Counted from the stretch's first letter, positions 1 through 6,005 are shown. The stretch is DNA of 7,943 nucleotides from Ruminococcus sp. UBA7477 (GCA_002479715.1 DLOT01000024.1:13398-21340); one strand, 5' to 3'. Notes: a model not told the origin generated them from the letters alone. Numbers and translations are program-made.

Positions 1-101
1 GGAACTTCGATTGTACAAGACTTTTCGATCTTGATTTTTCCACCAACGTTTTCACCTTTTACGGCATAGATTTGTCTGTCCGAAATATCAAATGACAGCA
101 T
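1..101 (-). CDS. pilM: PilM-like type IV pilus assembly protein, N-terminal fragment (runs off left edge)
   Basis: Only the first 33 codons lie in the window, starting at ATG 101-99. The translation begins MLSFDISDRQIYAVKGENVG, which resembles the opening beta strands of the actin-like ATPase fold of PilM (a short 'DIsdrqIkaVkG' type start). PilM is the cytoplasmic actin-like protein that connects the pilus motor ring to the PilN/PilO inner-membrane proteins. An AGAGAGGTG ribosome site sits 9 nt upstream of the ATG. The gene follows pilC on the same strand after a 52-bp gap with no terminator, so co-transcription is likely. The assignment rests on a short N-terminus plus the pilC neighbour; another actin-like pilus protein cannot be excluded. 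Confidence 0.68.
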   Translation of the reverse strand, partial: MLSFDISDRQIYAVKGENVGGKIKIEKSCTIEV

Positions 102-153
102 TTATACATTCACCTCTCTATTATTTTCAAGCAATTATTCCTTATGTAAAGGA

Positions 154-1344
154 TTATTTGTCAACATCGAGTCCGCCGTAGAGCATCGGGAAGATACCGG
201 CAAGACAAAGGCCGATCGCGCAGCCCATGATGATGATCATAAGCGGTTCCATAAGACCTACAAGTCTTTCAATAGCGGCATCGGATTCTTCTTCGTAGTA
301 ATCAGCAGTCTTGGCAAGGATCTCGTCAAGAGCACCGGATTCTTCTCCGACGTAAATGATCGAACAGAACATCGAATCGAAAACCTCGGTTTTCTGAATG
401 GAGGTCGAAAGAGCCTGACCCTGCTTAACCTCATCGACTATCTGGATGAACGCGGCATCAACGTACGAATTGCCGAGGATCTTAGAAGAACGTTCAAGAC
501 ATTCAACCATCGGAATACCGGAAGAATACAAAGAAGACATAGAACGAGCGAAGCGGCCGGTATAAATTGTTTTGATAAGCGCGCCGACCTTCGGGAACTT
601 TAGCTTGAGCTCATCAAATTTCAGTCTTACCGACTCGACCTTCAAGCCGTAAATGACAGCGAATATGATGATCGCAACTATGATTATCAACAGCCACCAT
701 TTTTCGATCATAAAATCAGAGAAAGCAAACAGAACTCGGCTGATCGGGCTCATATCCTCCTCATCCATCATTCCCGCAAAGTTAGGCATGATCAGCGTAA
801 ACATACCGATTACCATAACAACGCAGAGAATACCGAGGATGATAGGATAGGTCATTGCTCCCTTTACCTTGTTGGTCGTCTTGTTTTCCTTTGCGTAATG
901 GTCCTGAAGTCTTGCCATAACCGTGTCGAGAGTACCGGAGGACTCGCCTGCTCCGACCATACTAATAAAGAAGTCGGGGAAGCATCCGTCCTTTTCCTGC
1001 AAAGCCTCGGTGAGAGTGGCGCCCTTTTGAACGTTCTCATAAACATCGAGCCACGTTTGCATAGCCGACTTGTTATTCATCTGCTTATAAAGAATATCAA
1101 GTGCTTTTACAATCGTAAGACCCGATGACATCATTGCCGAGAGCTGACGGCAGCAGAAAGACAACTCTTTTGTGTTGAACTTATGCGCGGAATTGGTTCC
1201 TTTGCCGATATCGGCCTGAACCTTGATCGGAAACCATCCTTGGTCATAAATTTTCGCGTTGACCTCTTCCCTGGTCTCCGCGTCCATACTGCCTTTTATG
1301 GTTTTACCGCTTGTATCCTTCGCAACATAGACAAATTTCTTCAT
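154..1344 (-). CDS. pilC: Type IV pilus / type II secretion inner-membrane platform protein (PilC/GspF family)
   Basis: This 396-residue protein has the full length and layout of the PilC/GspF family, the polytopic membrane platform around which the assembly ATPase polymerises pilin. Two homologous cytoplasmic T2SSF domains are visible, at about residues 60-185 and 262-385. Each opens with a matching helix (FCCRQLSAMMSSGLTIVKAL at 63-82; FARSMSSLYSSGIPMVECL at 265-283) and contains the family's 'VGxGExSGxLD' turn (130-140 and 332-340). Hydrophobic segments are at about 166-187, 216-233 and 366-388, the expected three. The ATG at 1344 is preceded by GGAGGTG with a rather long 12-nt spacer. A good promoter lies about 60 bp upstream, so this is probably the first gene of its transcript, with the pilM-like gene next. 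The assembly ATPases (PilB/PilT) that often precede pilC in clostridial clusters are not here. It could serve a pseudopilus or competence system rather than true pili. Confidence 0.93.
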   Translation of the reverse strand: MKKFVYVAKDTSGKTIKGSMDAETREEVNAKIYDQGWFPIKVQADIGKGTNSAHKFNTKELSFCCRQLSAMMSSGLTIVKALDILYKQMNNKSAMQTWLDVYENVQKGATLTEALQEKDGCFPDFFISMVGAGESSGTLDTVMARLQDHYAKENKTTNKVKGAMTYPIILGILCVVMVIGMFTLIMPNFAGMMDEEDMSPISRVLFAFSDFMIEKWWLLIIIVAIIIFAVIYGLKVESVRLKFDELKLKFPKVGALIKTIYTGRFARSMSSLYSSGIPMVECLERSSKILGNSYVDAAFIQIVDEVKQGQALSTSIQKTEVFDSMFCSIIYVGEESGALDEILAKTADYYEEESDAAIERLVGLMEPLMIIIMGCAIGLCLAGIFPMLYGGLDVDK

Positions 1345-1408
1345 TGTTTATTTATACACCTCCACAATGATAAAAAGCGATAACAAGTCACATTAGCACT
1401 TTTTCTTT

Positions 1409-1438
1409 ATTATAGCACATCTGTCACACAACAATCAA
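1409..1438 (-). promoter_or_regulatory. Sigma-A-type promoter of the pil operon
   Basis: Read on the minus strand there is TTGATT (1438-1433), an 18-bp spacer, and a perfect TATAAT (1414-1409) preceded by TG one base upstream (extended -10). Transcription would start near 1402, leaving a leader of about 57 nt before the pilC ATG. That leader is too short for a typical riboswitch. No operator-like dyad overlaps the promoter. Confidence 0.7.
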
Positions 1439-1470
1439 GTTATTTTACAAATTTATTTTACGGAAACTAG

Positions 1471-1491
1471 AAAAAATCGCGGCGATTTTTT
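1471..1491 (-). terminator. Perfect AT-rich inverted repeat, probable weak terminator after the membrane-protein gene
   Basis: AAAAAATCGC and its exact reverse complement flank a single G, giving a possible 9-bp stem with a 3-nt loop whose 3' arm ends in six T on either strand. It lies 63 bp past the stop codon of the minus-strand gene at 1555-2058 and just upstream of the pil promoter, where a terminator would separate the two units. The stem has only three G/C pairs, so it would be weak; an operator for the pil promoter (its -35 box lies 32 bp away) is the alternative. Confidence 0.4.
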
Positions 1492-1554
1492 AGCTATCTT
1501 GAACAAAAATATATAGACAACGCGATAAAATATCCTAATTTTTGTCATCATCGT

Positions 1555-2058
1555 TTATATCTCAGGATGCTCTTTAACATACAAAAAGTGACTTGCGAGA
1601 TAAACAGCAGCAAGCACAAAAACATACAGAAGCCCGCCGAAGGCAGCAGCCGAAGAATAGCCTAATCTGCCGGTATGAAGCCACTCGCAGGAATAAAGGC
1701 ATCGGGACAAAAACACTGTCATGTTCTCCCCCGCGTCATCTATAAATATAGCAGGGAAAAAGTACATAAGAAAGACCAGAGCATAGCAAAGAATACCGCT
1801 CAGAAGATCGCAGCAGCCGTAGGCTGAGTTTTTCTTGCCGTCATCCCACATAATAAAGCACATAAATGCCGTCACGACAAACCATGTGCATATTGACTGA
1901 AAGCCTGTCGAGCCCAGCGTTTTCTGCACGCTGTTATTGACTACAGCATTGTCTATTACATTTATTATTATCGGAACGATTATTCCGCAGCCAAAATTAA
2001 TAAAGAACATAAGCAATGCACTTTTCACTACAAACCAAGTCTGTCGGTCACTGTTCAT
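1555..2058 (-). CDS. Hypothetical four-helix integral membrane protein
   Basis: I do not recognise a family. The 167-residue protein has four clear hydrophobic segments at about residues 11-34, 55-71, 83-106 and 137-161, short polar loops, and a short charged tail (VKEHPEI). There is no signal peptide cleavage site and no catalytic or metal-binding motif that I can see. The loop between helices 2 and 3 carries WDDGKKNSAYGCCD, and the third loop has two further cysteines (C120, C124). The start at ATG 2058 is well supported by AAAGGAG with a 7-nt spacer. It is divergent from the XRE regulator at 2281-2820, an arrangement that often means the regulator controls this gene. A role as a small membrane partner or as the regulated target of that system is inference. 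Confidence 0.78.
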   Translation of the reverse strand: MNSDRQTWFVVKSALLMFFINFGCGIIVPIIINVIDNAVVNNSVQKTLGSTGFQSICTWFVVTAFMCFIMWDDGKKNSAYGCCDLLSGILCYALVFLMYFFPAIFIDDAGENMTVFLSRCLYSCEWLHTGRLGYSSAAAFGGLLYVFVLAAVYLASHFLYVKEHPEI

Positions 2059-2120
2059 AATATTTCTCCTTTCATTCGACCCTTCATAAACGCCGCAGCG
2101 GTGAATAACCTGAACTGTTT

Positions 2121-2139
2121 AAAAAGAATCATTCTTTTT
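2121..2139. repeat. Perfect 19-bp palindrome in the divergent intergenic region
   Basis: AAAAAGAAT and its exact reverse complement ATTCTTTTT flank a central C. It sits between the ribosome site of the membrane-protein gene and the -35 box of the XRE promoter (2152-2157), 13 bp from that box. Between two divergent genes a terminator is not needed at this place, so a regulator binding site, or an AU-rich attenuator hairpin in the leader of the minus-strand gene, is the better reading. The symmetry is directly visible; the function is inference. Confidence 0.45.
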
Positions 2140-2151
2140 TTGAAAAAGCCC

Positions 2152-2180
2152 TTGCAAAATTTGTAAGGATATGCTATAAT
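2152..2180 (+). promoter_or_regulatory. Strong sigma-A promoter of the XRE regulator gene
   Basis: TTGCAA (2152-2157), exactly 17 bp, then TATAAT (2175-2180) with a TGC extended -10 (2172-2174). Transcription is expected near 2187, giving a leader of about 94 nt before the ATG at 2281. This position also rules out the longer reading frame that would start at 2188, because its start codon would fall at the very 5' end of the transcript. Confidence 0.75.
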
Positions 2181-2188
2181 GTTGTAAA
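2160..2188 (-). promoter_or_regulatory. Possible minus-strand promoter of the membrane-protein gene, overlapping the XRE promoter
   Basis: On the minus strand TTTACA (2188-2183) is followed after 17 bp by TACAAA (2165-2160). The -10 box is weak (four of six consensus bases) but the spacing is ideal and I see no better candidate upstream of 2058. If real, it interleaves with the plus-strand promoter at 2152-2180, so polymerase could occupy only one of them at a time. The leader would be about 95 nt and would include the palindrome at 2121-2139. Confidence 0.35.
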
Positions 2189-2240
2189 TGATGTTTACGA
2201 GTGCCGCTGTGAAGGAAAGCATTTTAACGCCTGTAAACAT
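2183..2240 (+). promoter_or_regulatory. TGTAAA-type half-site dyads around the XRE transcription start (candidate operator or leader hairpin)
   Basis: Three related half sites are present: TGTAAA at 2183-2188, its inverse ATGTTTAC at 2191-2198, and GTAAACAT at 2233-2240. The first pair forms a dyad, GTAAA-5 bp-TTTAC (2184-2198), directly over the expected transcription start. The second pair is a perfect 8-bp inverted repeat 34 bp apart that could also form an RNA stem, with a nested AGTGC (2200-2204) / GCATT (2219-2223) helix. XRE-family regulators commonly bind such dyads at their own promoters, so autoregulation is the favoured inference. Confidence 0.45.
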
Positions 2241-2280
2241 TTTTCCCCTTATAAACCACACCGTAAAGGAGATTGAATAT

Positions 2281-2820
2281 ATGAATTCTCAGGAACTCGG
2301 TAAGCGCCTAAAGGAAGCCAGGCTTGCAAAAAAAATGACTCAGAGTGAGGTCGTCGGGGATTTTATTACCCGCAATATGCTAAGTCAAATAGAAAGCGGC
2401 TCTGCAACTCCGTCGATCAAAACGCTCGAGTATCTAGCGGGAGTATTGGAGATTTCCATGGCATCATTGATACCCGACCCGGAGAGGACCTCTTCCGAAA
2501 CCGACGCAGACAGGATCATTTCCGCGAAGGAGGCTGTTATATCAAAGCAGTACGAACACGCTCTTGCGCTATTGGAAAGCGACAGTGACAGTTTTTCCGA
2601 CGAGGTCAGCGCTCTGCGTTCGATCGCCTACTATGAATGTGCGCGTCAGGCTTCAAAGAACGGCGAGCTGCAAAAGGCAGTTGACTATGCCGACAAGGCA
2701 TATCAGAACGCGCGGTCTGGCATCTATGAAAACCGTGAGCGCGCAGAAGAATGCATGAATCTGAAAAATGAAGCGGCTCAGTACCTCAGCGACTATTACG
2801 CCGCGCTGGTGACCAAATAA
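2281..2820 (+). CDS. XRE-family transcriptional regulator with C-terminal TPR-like helices
   Basis: The N-terminal residues 4-66 form a classic Cro/C1-type helix-turn-helix: LGKRLKEARLAKKMTQSEV, then a recognition-helix region ending NMLSQIESGSATPS, then LEYLAGVLEISMASLI. Residues about 75-175 are helical with TPR-like spacing (YEHALALLES at 91-100; YYECARQASKNGELQKAVDY at 117-136), suggesting a sensing or dimerisation part as in the HTH-TPR regulators of Firmicutes. Some of those respond to peptides; no peptide gene is evident here. I chose ATG 2281 (179 residues) because AAAGGAG (2265-2271) lies 9 nt upstream and the promoter's start site falls near 2187; an in-frame extension to 2188 would begin at the transcript's 5' end. 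It is divergent from the membrane protein at 1555-2058, its likely target, and probably controls itself through the dyads in its leader. Confidence 0.88.
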   Translation: MNSQELGKRLKEARLAKKMTQSEVVGDFITRNMLSQIESGSATPSIKTLEYLAGVLEISMASLIPDPERTSSETDADRIISAKEAVISKQYEHALALLESDSDSFSDEVSALRSIAYYECARQASKNGELQKAVDYADKAYQNARSGIYENRERAEECMNLKNEAAQYLSDYYAALVTK

Positions 2821-2836
2821 CATAGAGCTTCAAATT

Positions 2837-2867
2837 GCCGTCCGGTCTAAAACCGAACGGCTTTTTT
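2837..2867 (+). terminator. Rho-independent terminator of the XRE gene
   Basis: GCCGTCCGGT (2837-2846) pairs with ACCGAACGGC (2852-2861) across a CTAAA loop with one internal mismatch, and six T follow (2862-2867). On the minus strand no T tract follows, so it terminates mainly plus-strand transcription. Its T tract overlaps the stop codon of the convergent EAL gene (2868-2866). Confidence 0.85.
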
Positions 2868-5800
2868 ATTTGAGCAGTTCCAGATCTTTGGGCAGAACTC
2901 CGCCCGGAAGATAAACTCCGACATATTCGGGTCTTTTTTCATATACGGGAGCCTCATAGCGGCCGCTGTCACCGTTATCGTAATTTTCAATAACGACCTC
3001 TCTGTCTGTTGCGACCTTATACAGCCTAAGCTCCTCTCCCCTGCTGTTTCTGGCGGTTTCTATCGGAGCATCGCTGATAATGTTTCCGCTATCTATAAAC
3101 ACCTGACCGCGGCCTGTCGAAATAGCCTTAGGCGAAATGGAGAGCAGCTTTGCGGAAACTATTGAGGCATTTTTGATATAAACAGCCGTTTCTCCTTCTA
3201 TATCACCGATGCCGATCGCCTCATTGCCCTCGGCGGCAACGTCGATTATACTGTCGCAGCAATATATCTCAAAGCTGCCGTCCCTGGCGCCTACGCCGAT
3301 AAGCGACTTGGCATTCTCACAGATCTCCAAAGTGCAGCCGTCTGTGATGTTCACGCTTCCGTTGCCTGCGGTAAGCATTCCGACTGCGGTCACCTTATCT
3401 CCTGTCAATCCGACCTGTATCTCAGAGCAGGAAAGCTCGGCGTCGAGCGTGCCGGAATGATTGCCGATGCCCAGCACCTCGTTACCGTCGTTGGTGATCT
3501 TGATTTTTGAATTTGTAACACCGATCATGGATATGCCGCTCAAAGCACCAATCGTGACAGAGCTTTTCGCCTTCTGCTCAATCTCGATGTCAGCGTCGGA
3601 GATAGATATTTCCGAATGGATAGAGCTGTAATAGCCCCCGAAGCCGATGACCGTATCGCCGACCATGGCGATAGTGCATTTTCCGGTAACTCCGAAATGT
3701 ATTTTTCCGAAGCCCTTTTCCTCACCGCATCCGAAAGCTATCGGGTCGGTAGTATGTATTGCCATATCACAGCTTCCGCCGCCCGAGATATCAAGCTCAC
3801 TTCCACCGGGAACGCAGAAGCCACCGAAGAACTTGTTTTTACCTTCAAGTCTGACCCTCGCCCGAGAGTTCTCGCCGCATACAAAAATGTAAGGGTGTCG
3901 AAACAGCGAGCAGTCGCGAATGGTTATATCGCAGTCAAAGTCATCCGCAACGGTAATAAGCACCTCTGCCGTCTTTGTCGCCGATCCTGTGATCACAACG
4001 GGAGTATGTCTGACATACAGCTCGGAATACCCGCTGAGAGCCAGCTCAAGGATATCCACTTCACCCGCTGAGGTCGTTTCATAGATGCTGTCGCCGTTTC
4101 TACCTTGCTTTTTAAGGTTGAGAGCAATTATTGCGTCGGAAACCTCCGGCGCGATCCTGTCAATAGGAACAGGCAGCGGTCTTGCGGTAACAAAGCCCTG
4201 AATAAAGTCCACGTCTGCCGCTATGGCATATTCAAGCTCTTTCTGGGTCTCGACACCCTCGGCGATGATCTTTATTCCGTGCTTTTTAGCAAAGCTTATG
4301 ACCCCCGAAACCAGCGTCCGTTTCTTTTCGTCGGTGTCGATGTTGGTTATCAGCTCTTTATCTATTTTGATAAACGTCGGCTGGAATTTCAGCAAATTGG
4401 TCTCATTAGAGTAGCCTGTTCCGTAGTCATCAAGAGCCATAGAACAATTAACGCTCTCACAGCGGCGGCTGAACTCGCTGAACAGCTCATCGTTGAAATT
4501 TGACTCCTCTGTGATCTCCATAATAACCATGCCGAAAAGGCTTCCGTATCTGTCAGCCAACGCGTCAAAGTCGCTCTGCGGCAAAAGCATATTCGGAATG
4601 GTATTGACAAAAACCCTCCTGCCGTCGAGCCTTACAAGATTTTCCTCGATCTTTCTCATCACATTGCTTATTGTGAGCATCTCGACAAGCCCAAGGCAGT
4701 TTTCTTTTCGCGCGACCTCTAAAACATCGAGCGGCTGAAGCTGCATATCGCTTACAGGGCGCATAAGAGCCTCATAGCCGAAGATCTTGCCGTTTCTTGC
4801 ATTAACGATCGGCTGGAAGTAATAATCAATGCTGTTTTGGTCAAGGACATCGTGAACGGCTCTCGTCCTTCTGAACTCCTCCTGCTTGCCCTCGTATACT
4901 TCAGCCGAGAACATAACTGCTTCTCGCGAATGCGTATTGACCGCCTGATACATCGCAAATTCAGCCCTTGCCACCAGCTCCTCGACGTTCTCCGCGCCTG
5001 AAGGATAGTCACAGCAGCCGCAGAATACCGACAGCCTTGCAGACATCCCCGCCTGAGAGATAATGCTTTCGGCAATGCCTGTCAGCCTCTTAAGCTCATC
5101 ATTGGCGTTGATCTTGATTCCGGCAAAGAAAAACAGGAACTTATTATGAGAGGTTTTTCCCACGATGACATTCTTGCTCTCAAGTTTTTTGAACTCACTG
5201 CTGATCTGCGAAATAGTCTTGTCTGCATCGGCTGCTGTTTTTCCTACGGTTTTTTCAAGACCGGCTACCGACAATACGGCATAACAGCCCATAGAACAGC
5301 CGTCGTCAATAAACTTAGCAACTCTCTTCAAAACAGCCTCTCGATTAAGGAGTCTGCTTGAAGAGTCGTAGTAGTCGCTTTGGATAAGATACAGCTTTTG
5401 CAGGTAAATATCGGTAACGTTTATTACGATAACAGAGTTAGTCCCGTGATAGTCCATGCGCTCGACCTTGACCCAGACGTCCTCATCTTCTCCGTCGTCG
5501 TTTACAAAACTGTAGCGGTAAAACTTTTCGCCTCCCTGCTCATCTGTGCAGCTGCACAGCTTTTGCAGAAAGCTTTCCTGCTCGTCAAGTGTTATTTCAG
5601 GCTTTTGCGGCAGAATATCGGAAAACTTCGATACAAACGACAACGAGCCGTATACAATGATCCTTTTTTTCTTTGGGCGAAGAATAACACAGTGCATATT
5701 TGCCATATCCATAACGTCCTCAAAGCTACGGTAGAGTTTTGAATAAAGCGCCGTAAACACACATAGCATGACAGACATTACGCCGCAGGCAGCGACAATT

Positions 5801-5928
5801 ATAATGAGATTGATGCTTTTTTCTATATCACTGCCGTTGACGAAAAAAACAACGGCAGCTGCGAAACAAACAGCGGCAAGCAGGGCTGCTTCAAAAAACA
5901 GTCTTTTCAGATACTTGTATTTGAACAC
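2866..5928 (-). CDS. Membrane-bound degenerate GGDEF-EAL protein with C-terminal beta-helix repeat domain; probable cyclic-di-GMP phosphodiesterase
   Basis: Residues are counted from GTG 5928 (1020 aa). Two helices (about 9-30 and 39-62) with basic ends place both termini inside. A PAS-like stretch (about 67-172) precedes a GGDEF-fold region (180-343) that keeps an SSRLLNRE relic but has SHNKF (260-264) where GGDEF belongs, so cyclase activity is unlikely. The EAL domain (about 355-597) keeps the whole catalytic set: EALMRP (E386), N442, MEITEE (E471, E474), DDYGTG (D500, D501), IKID (K521), AEGVE (E557) and Q577. It should hydrolyse cyclic-di-GMP to pGpG. Residues about 628-955 are glycine-rich beta-helix repeats like those of gut Firmicute surface proteins, yet with about 12 cysteines and no further membrane helix. 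The GTG at 5928 is preferred over the in-frame GTG at 5937 because AAGGCGGTGA (5943-5934) ends 5 nt before it. It has its own promoter and looks monocistronic. Confidence 0.9.
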   Translation of the reverse strand: MFKYKYLKRLFFEAALLAAVCFAAAVVFFVNGSDIEKSINLIIIVAACGVMSVMLCVFTALYSKLYRSFEDVMDMANMHCVILRPKKKRIIVYGSLSFVSKFSDILPQKPEITLDEQESFLQKLCSCTDEQGGEKFYRYSFVNDDGEDEDVWVKVERMDYHGTNSVIVINVTDIYLQKLYLIQSDYYDSSSRLLNREAVLKRVAKFIDDGCSMGCYAVLSVAGLEKTVGKTAADADKTISQISSEFKKLESKNVIVGKTSHNKFLFFFAGIKINANDELKRLTGIAESIISQAGMSARLSVFCGCCDYPSGAENVEELVARAEFAMYQAVNTHSREAVMFSAEVYEGKQEEFRRTRAVHDVLDQNSIDYYFQPIVNARNGKIFGYEALMRPVSDMQLQPLDVLEVARKENCLGLVEMLTISNVMRKIEENLVRLDGRRVFVNTIPNMLLPQSDFDALADRYGSLFGMVIMEITEESNFNDELFSEFSRRCESVNCSMALDDYGTGYSNETNLLKFQPTFIKIDKELITNIDTDEKKRTLVSGVISFAKKHGIKIIAEGVETQKELEYAIAADVDFIQGFVTARPLPVPIDRIAPEVSDAIIALNLKKQGRNGDSIYETTSAGEVDILELALSGYSELYVRHTPVVITGSATKTAEVLITVADDFDCDITIRDCSLFRHPYIFVCGENSRARVRLEGKNKFFGGFCVPGGSELDISGGGSCDMAIHTTDPIAFGCGEEKGFGKIHFGVTGKCTIAMVGDTVIGFGGYYSSIHSEISISDADIEIEQKAKSSVTIGALSGISMIGVTNSKIKITNDGNEVLGIGNHSGTLDAELSCSEIQVGLTGDKVTAVGMLTAGNGSVNITDGCTLEICENAKSLIGVGARDGSFEIYCCDSIIDVAAEGNEAIGIGDIEGETAVYIKNASIVSAKLLSISPKAISTGRGQVFIDSGNIISDAPIETARNSRGEELRLYKVATDREVVIENYDNGDSGRYEAPVYEKRPEYVGVYLPGGVLPKDLELLK
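3124..3747 (-). repeat. Seven tandem protein repeats of 27-35 residues (beta-helix rungs) in the EAL protein
   Basis: Within residues 728-935 a unit recurs that starts with a small hydrophobic/glycine turn and continues into two short alternating beta strands. The turns read DPIAFGCG (728), DTVIGFGG (758), SVTIGALSG (790), EVLGIGNHSG (817), KVTAVGMLTAG (845), KSLIGVGARDG (874) and EAIGIGDIEG (903). Spacings are 30, 32, 27, 28, 29 and 29 residues. Upstream, RVRLEGKNKFFGG and LDISGGGSC match the entry segment that precedes such GIG repeats in secreted gut-bacterial beta-helix proteins. The repeats are diverged in DNA, so they are old rather than a recent expansion. A right-handed parallel beta-helix is inferred from the pattern. 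Confidence 0.7.
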
Positions 5929-5964
5929 CCGACTCACCGCCTTTTATTGCATTATAATCAATTT

Positions 5965-5993
5965 ATTTTAACACATTTCATTCTTTATGTCAA
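5965..5993 (-). promoter_or_regulatory. Sigma-A promoter of the EAL gene
   Basis: On the minus strand a perfect TTGACA (5993-5988), 17 bp, then TAAAAT (5970-5965) with a TG two bases upstream of the -10 box. Transcription should start near 5958, about 30 nt before the GTG start. It lies just beyond the terminator of the upstream mannanase gene (6006-6035), so the EAL gene is a separate unit. Confidence 0.75.
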
Positions 5994-6005
5994 TAACCGC
6001 CCAAC

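Noticed and set aside
102..153. Imperfect ATTCCTT/AAGGATT repeat between pilC and the pilM-like gene as a terminator
   Set aside because: The stem has a mismatch, is very short and has no T tract, so it should not stop transcription in the operon.
1345..1408. Possible cyclic-di-GMP riboswitch upstream of pilC
   Set aside because: The predicted leader is only about 57 nt and shows no paired stem-loop architecture of the known classes.
2055..2261. Minus-strand reading frame of 68 codons ending in an ATGA overlap with the membrane-protein gene
   Set aside because: The overlap looks like translational coupling, but the frame starts with GTG without a ribosome site, runs through both promoters, the half-site repeats and the good ribosome site of the next gene, and would begin upstream of the likely minus-strand transcription start.
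2188..2280. N-terminal extension of the XRE regulator from ATG 2188
   Set aside because: This ATG falls at the expected transcription start, has no ribosome site, and the extension lacks any match to the family; ATG 2281 has AAAGGAG at 9 nt.
3124..3747. DNA-level tandem repeat or CRISPR-like array in the C-terminal part of the EAL gene
   Set aside because: The periodicity is in the protein only; the codons are too diverged for a nucleotide repeat and there are no constant repeats with spacers.
3616..4503. Plus-strand open frames of 151 and 132 codons inside the EAL gene
   Set aside because: They are antisense shadows of a clearly coding gene with conserved catalytic motifs, and lack ribosome sites or recognisable domains.
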